From assembly GCA_024234955.1 (NCBI GenBank), contig JACKNK010000005.1, positions 248,001 through 312,000 of the forward strand: a stretch of 64,000 nucleotides of DNA, given 5' to 3'. Positions 62,211-64,000 of the stretch are shown piece after piece. Position 1 is the first letter of the stretch; each line of letters begins with the position of its first letter. Both the position numbers and the translations under genes were made by a program. The stretch is from Gammaproteobacteria bacterium (GTDB taxonomy: Bacteria > Pseudomonadota > Gammaproteobacteria > JACKNK01). The notes beneath the pieces were generated by a model. That model worked only from the letters and a program-made list of their open reading frames with translations, searched no databases and was not told the origin of the DNA.

Positions 62211-63497
62211 CTACCAGCGCTTCTCAAAGCGCTTGCGGAGCAAGACCGCCAGGGCGTTCATGGTGACCAGGAACGCGAGCAACACCATGATCGCGGCGGA
62301 TGTCCGCTCGACAAACGCTCGCTCGGGACTGTCCGCCCACAGATATATCTGTACCGGCAGCACGGTCGATGGATCAAACACCCCGCCCGGGATGTCCACG
62401 ATGAAGGCCACCATGCCGATCATCAGCAGCGGCGCGGTTTCACCCAGCGCCTGAGCCATACCGATGATGGCGCCGGTGAGCATGCCGGGCATGGCCAGGG
62501 GCAGCACATGATGGAAGACCATCTGCATCTTGGAAGCGCCGATACCCAACGCGGCCTCACGAATCGAGGGCGGGACCGACTTCAACGCGGCGCGGCTGGC
62601 AATGATGATGGTCGGGAGCGTCATCAGGGTAAGCACCAGACCACCCACCATCGGCGCCGAACGCGGCATCCCGAAGAAGTTGATGAACACCGCCAGACCG
62701 AGCAGACCGAAGACGATCGACGGCACGGCGGCCAGGTTGTTGATATTGACCTCGATAAAATCGGTGAAGCGGTTGGTCGGCGCGAATTCCTCAAGGTAGA
62801 TCGCCGCCGCAACCCCGATCGGGAAACTCAACACCAGGGTAACGATCAGGGTGTAGACGGAACCGACCGCCGCACCCCAGATTCCGGCCTGTTCCGGGTT
62901 ACGCGAGTCGCCCGCCGTGAAGAACGTGATATTGAAACGCTTCTCCAGTCGATCTTCGGCAACCAGGGCATCGATCCACGCGATGGTCTGATCCTTGACC
63001 CGACGGTCATCCTCCGGAACCTCCCGATCGATATGGCCTTTCACGACCATATCGATTTCAGCGTCAGCGGTAACCCAGATCGACACGGTCCTGCCCATCA
63101 GGCCTGGGTCGGCATGCAGGCGGTCACGCAGTTCGAAGCCGGCACCGCCGCTCACCAGCCCGTAAAGGTTACGTTTGTCGCCGCGCTTGGTGACGCCCGG
63201 AAAGGCATCTCGCAACGCCTGCTTGATCACGCCCTGAAAATCACCGGTTCGGTTGATGATCTTCATGTCGCCGGAACCTGTCGGGTCCAGCATCGCCGGA
63301 TCAAAATTCACATCCAGCTTGATGTAGGTCTGCTGGAAGGCGGTATAACCGTTACCGATGATGCTCACGAACAGCATCAGTAGGAACGCCAGACTCAGCA
63401 GGATCGCAATCACGCCATACATCCGGAAACGGCGTTCGGCGGCGTAACGGCGCGCCAGTCCGGCGCGCACCCGGTTCATGGATTCTTGATTACTCAT
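62211..63497 (-). CDS. pstA: Phosphate ABC transporter permease PstA (long form)
   Basis: 428 residues. One N-terminal span, a periplasmic segment of about 180 residues (with TGSGDMKIINRTGDFQGVIK), then the five-span permease core with EEFAPTNRFTDFIEVNINNL and AQALGETAPLLMIGM. Short PstA proteins lack the periplasmic part. ATG 63497 gives an overlap of eight bases with pstC, preferred to the earlier frame start. Confidence 0.93.
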   Translation of the reverse strand: MSNQESMNRVRAGLARRYAAERRFRMYGVIAILLSLAFLLMLFVSIIGNGYTAFQQTYIKLDVNFDPAMLDPTGSGDMKIINRTGDFQGVIKQALRDAFPGVTKRGDKRNLYGLVSGGAGFELRDRLHADPGLMGRTVSIWVTADAEIDMVVKGHIDREVPEDDRRVKDQTIAWIDALVAEDRLEKRFNITFFTAGDSRNPEQAGIWGAAVGSVYTLIVTLVLSFPIGVAAAIYLEEFAPTNRFTDFIEVNINNLAAVPSIVFGLLGLAVFINFFGMPRSAPMVGGLVLTLMTLPTIIIASRAALKSVPPSIREAALGIGASKMQMVFHHVLPLAMPGMLTGAIIGMAQALGETAPLLMIGMVAFIVDIPGGVFDPSTVLPVQIYLWADSPERAFVERTSAAIMVLLAFLVTMNALAVLLRKRFEKRW

Positions 63498-64000
63498 ACT
63501 GTTCCCGATACTTGCGGACCACATGGAGGGCAACGACGTTGAGGATCAGCGTGGTCACGAACAGCGACAGACCGAGGGCAAACGCTGCCAGCGTCTTGGG
63601 GCTGTCGAATTCCTGATCACCGACCAGCAAGGTCACGATCTGCACCGTGACGGTGGTCACCGCCTCCAAAGGATTGGCGGTCAGATTGGCGGACAGACCC
63701 GCCGCCATGACCACGATCATGGTCTCGCCGATGGCCCGTGAAACCGCCAGCAACATGCCCCCGACGATGCCCGGCAGGGCCGCTGGAATGATCACGTTAC
63801 GAATCGTTTCCGAACGTGTGGCACCCAAGCCGTAAGCACCGTCACGCATGGCCTGCGGCACGGCGTTTATGACATCGTCGGACAGCGAGGAAACGAACGG
63901 AATGATCATGATGCCCATGACCAATCCTGCGGCGAGGGCACTCTCCGACGACACATCCAGCCCCAGTATCCCGCCCGTATCACGCAGGAACGGGGCCACC
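63490..64000 (-). CDS. pstC: Phosphate ABC transporter permease PstC, C-terminal part (partial)
   Basis: Only about 170 residues are in the window; the gene continues past base 64000. The part seen has SALAAGLVMGIMIIPFVSSL, SDDVINAVPQAMRDGAYGLG and ALPGIVGGMLLAVSRAIGET, the EAA-type loop and core spans of PstC. Its reading frame overlaps pstA. Confidence 0.94.
   Translation of the reverse strand, partial: VAPFLRDTGGILGLDVSSESALAAGLVMGIMIIPFVSSLSDDVINAVPQAMRDGAYGLGATRSETIRNVIIPAALPGIVGGMLLAVSRAIGETMIVVMAAGLSANLTANPLEAVTTVTVQIVTLLVGDQEFDSPKTLAAFALGLSLFVTTLILNVVALHVVRKYREQYE

Overview
The window looks like the chromosome of a GC-rich (roughly 60%) gammaproteobacterium. The gene orders hemL-globin, ribH-nusB-thiL-pgpA, rpsO-pnp and pstC-pstA-pstB, an ssrA tag ending in YALAA and an NhaD-type Na+/H+ antiporter all fit; the species cannot be named from the sequence. 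Most of the window is ordinary housekeeping DNA. It is interrupted by an integrated island at ssrA and, immediately beside it, a complete type II-C CRISPR-Cas9 locus.

Layout. 1-15.2 kb: repair and phosphatase genes (start of uvrC, family-5 uracil-DNA glycosylase, metallophosphatase), a small secreted protein, hemL with a truncated globin, an MscS-family channel, a gamma-glutamyltransferase-like enzyme, tRNA-Ser(CGA), mltF, OsmC, ppsA-ppsR, a PilZ protein and a methyltransferase. 15.3-28.7 kb: tmRNA followed by an island with a tyrosine integrase, a type III restriction-modification pair (res/mod), an RHH regulator facing a coiled-coil protein, AlpA, a Toprim/DUF3987 replication protein, two cysteine-rich hypothetical proteins and a VapBC toxin-antitoxin pair. 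Copies of one 8-bp motif (GTTACCCC) lie near both ends.

28.7-35.05 kb: type II-C CRISPR-Cas. A tracrRNA on the minus strand is divergent from cas9-cas1-cas2, which is followed by 22 perfect 36-bp repeats. The region between tracrRNA and cas9 holds the most interesting signal. Upstream of the anti-repeat, on the same strand, a crRNA-repeat mimic can fold back onto the anti-repeat. Directly 5' of it lies a 13-nt guide-like sequence that matches a site just upstream of cas9 with one G:T wobble. This is the architecture of a long-form tracrRNA (a natural single-guide RNA) that would direct Cas9 to repress its own operon, as described for tracr-L in Streptococcus pyogenes (type II-A).

35-45 kb: a secreted rhodanese whose stop codon touches the last repeat, a decayed thioesterase, the Anbu proteasome-like peptidase divergent from its usual transglutaminase/ATP-grasp/alpha-E partners, a gutted P-type ATPase pseudogene, a cupin and tRNA-Arg(CCT). 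45-64 kb: pgpA-thiL-nusB-ribH, a DUF302 protein, bioH-mazG, a YejA-like peptide-binding protein, a REP pair, an acyl-CoA synthetase, rpsO-pnp, a LysR regulator facing an SLC13 permease, nhaD, and the pstCAB phosphate transporter running off the window end.
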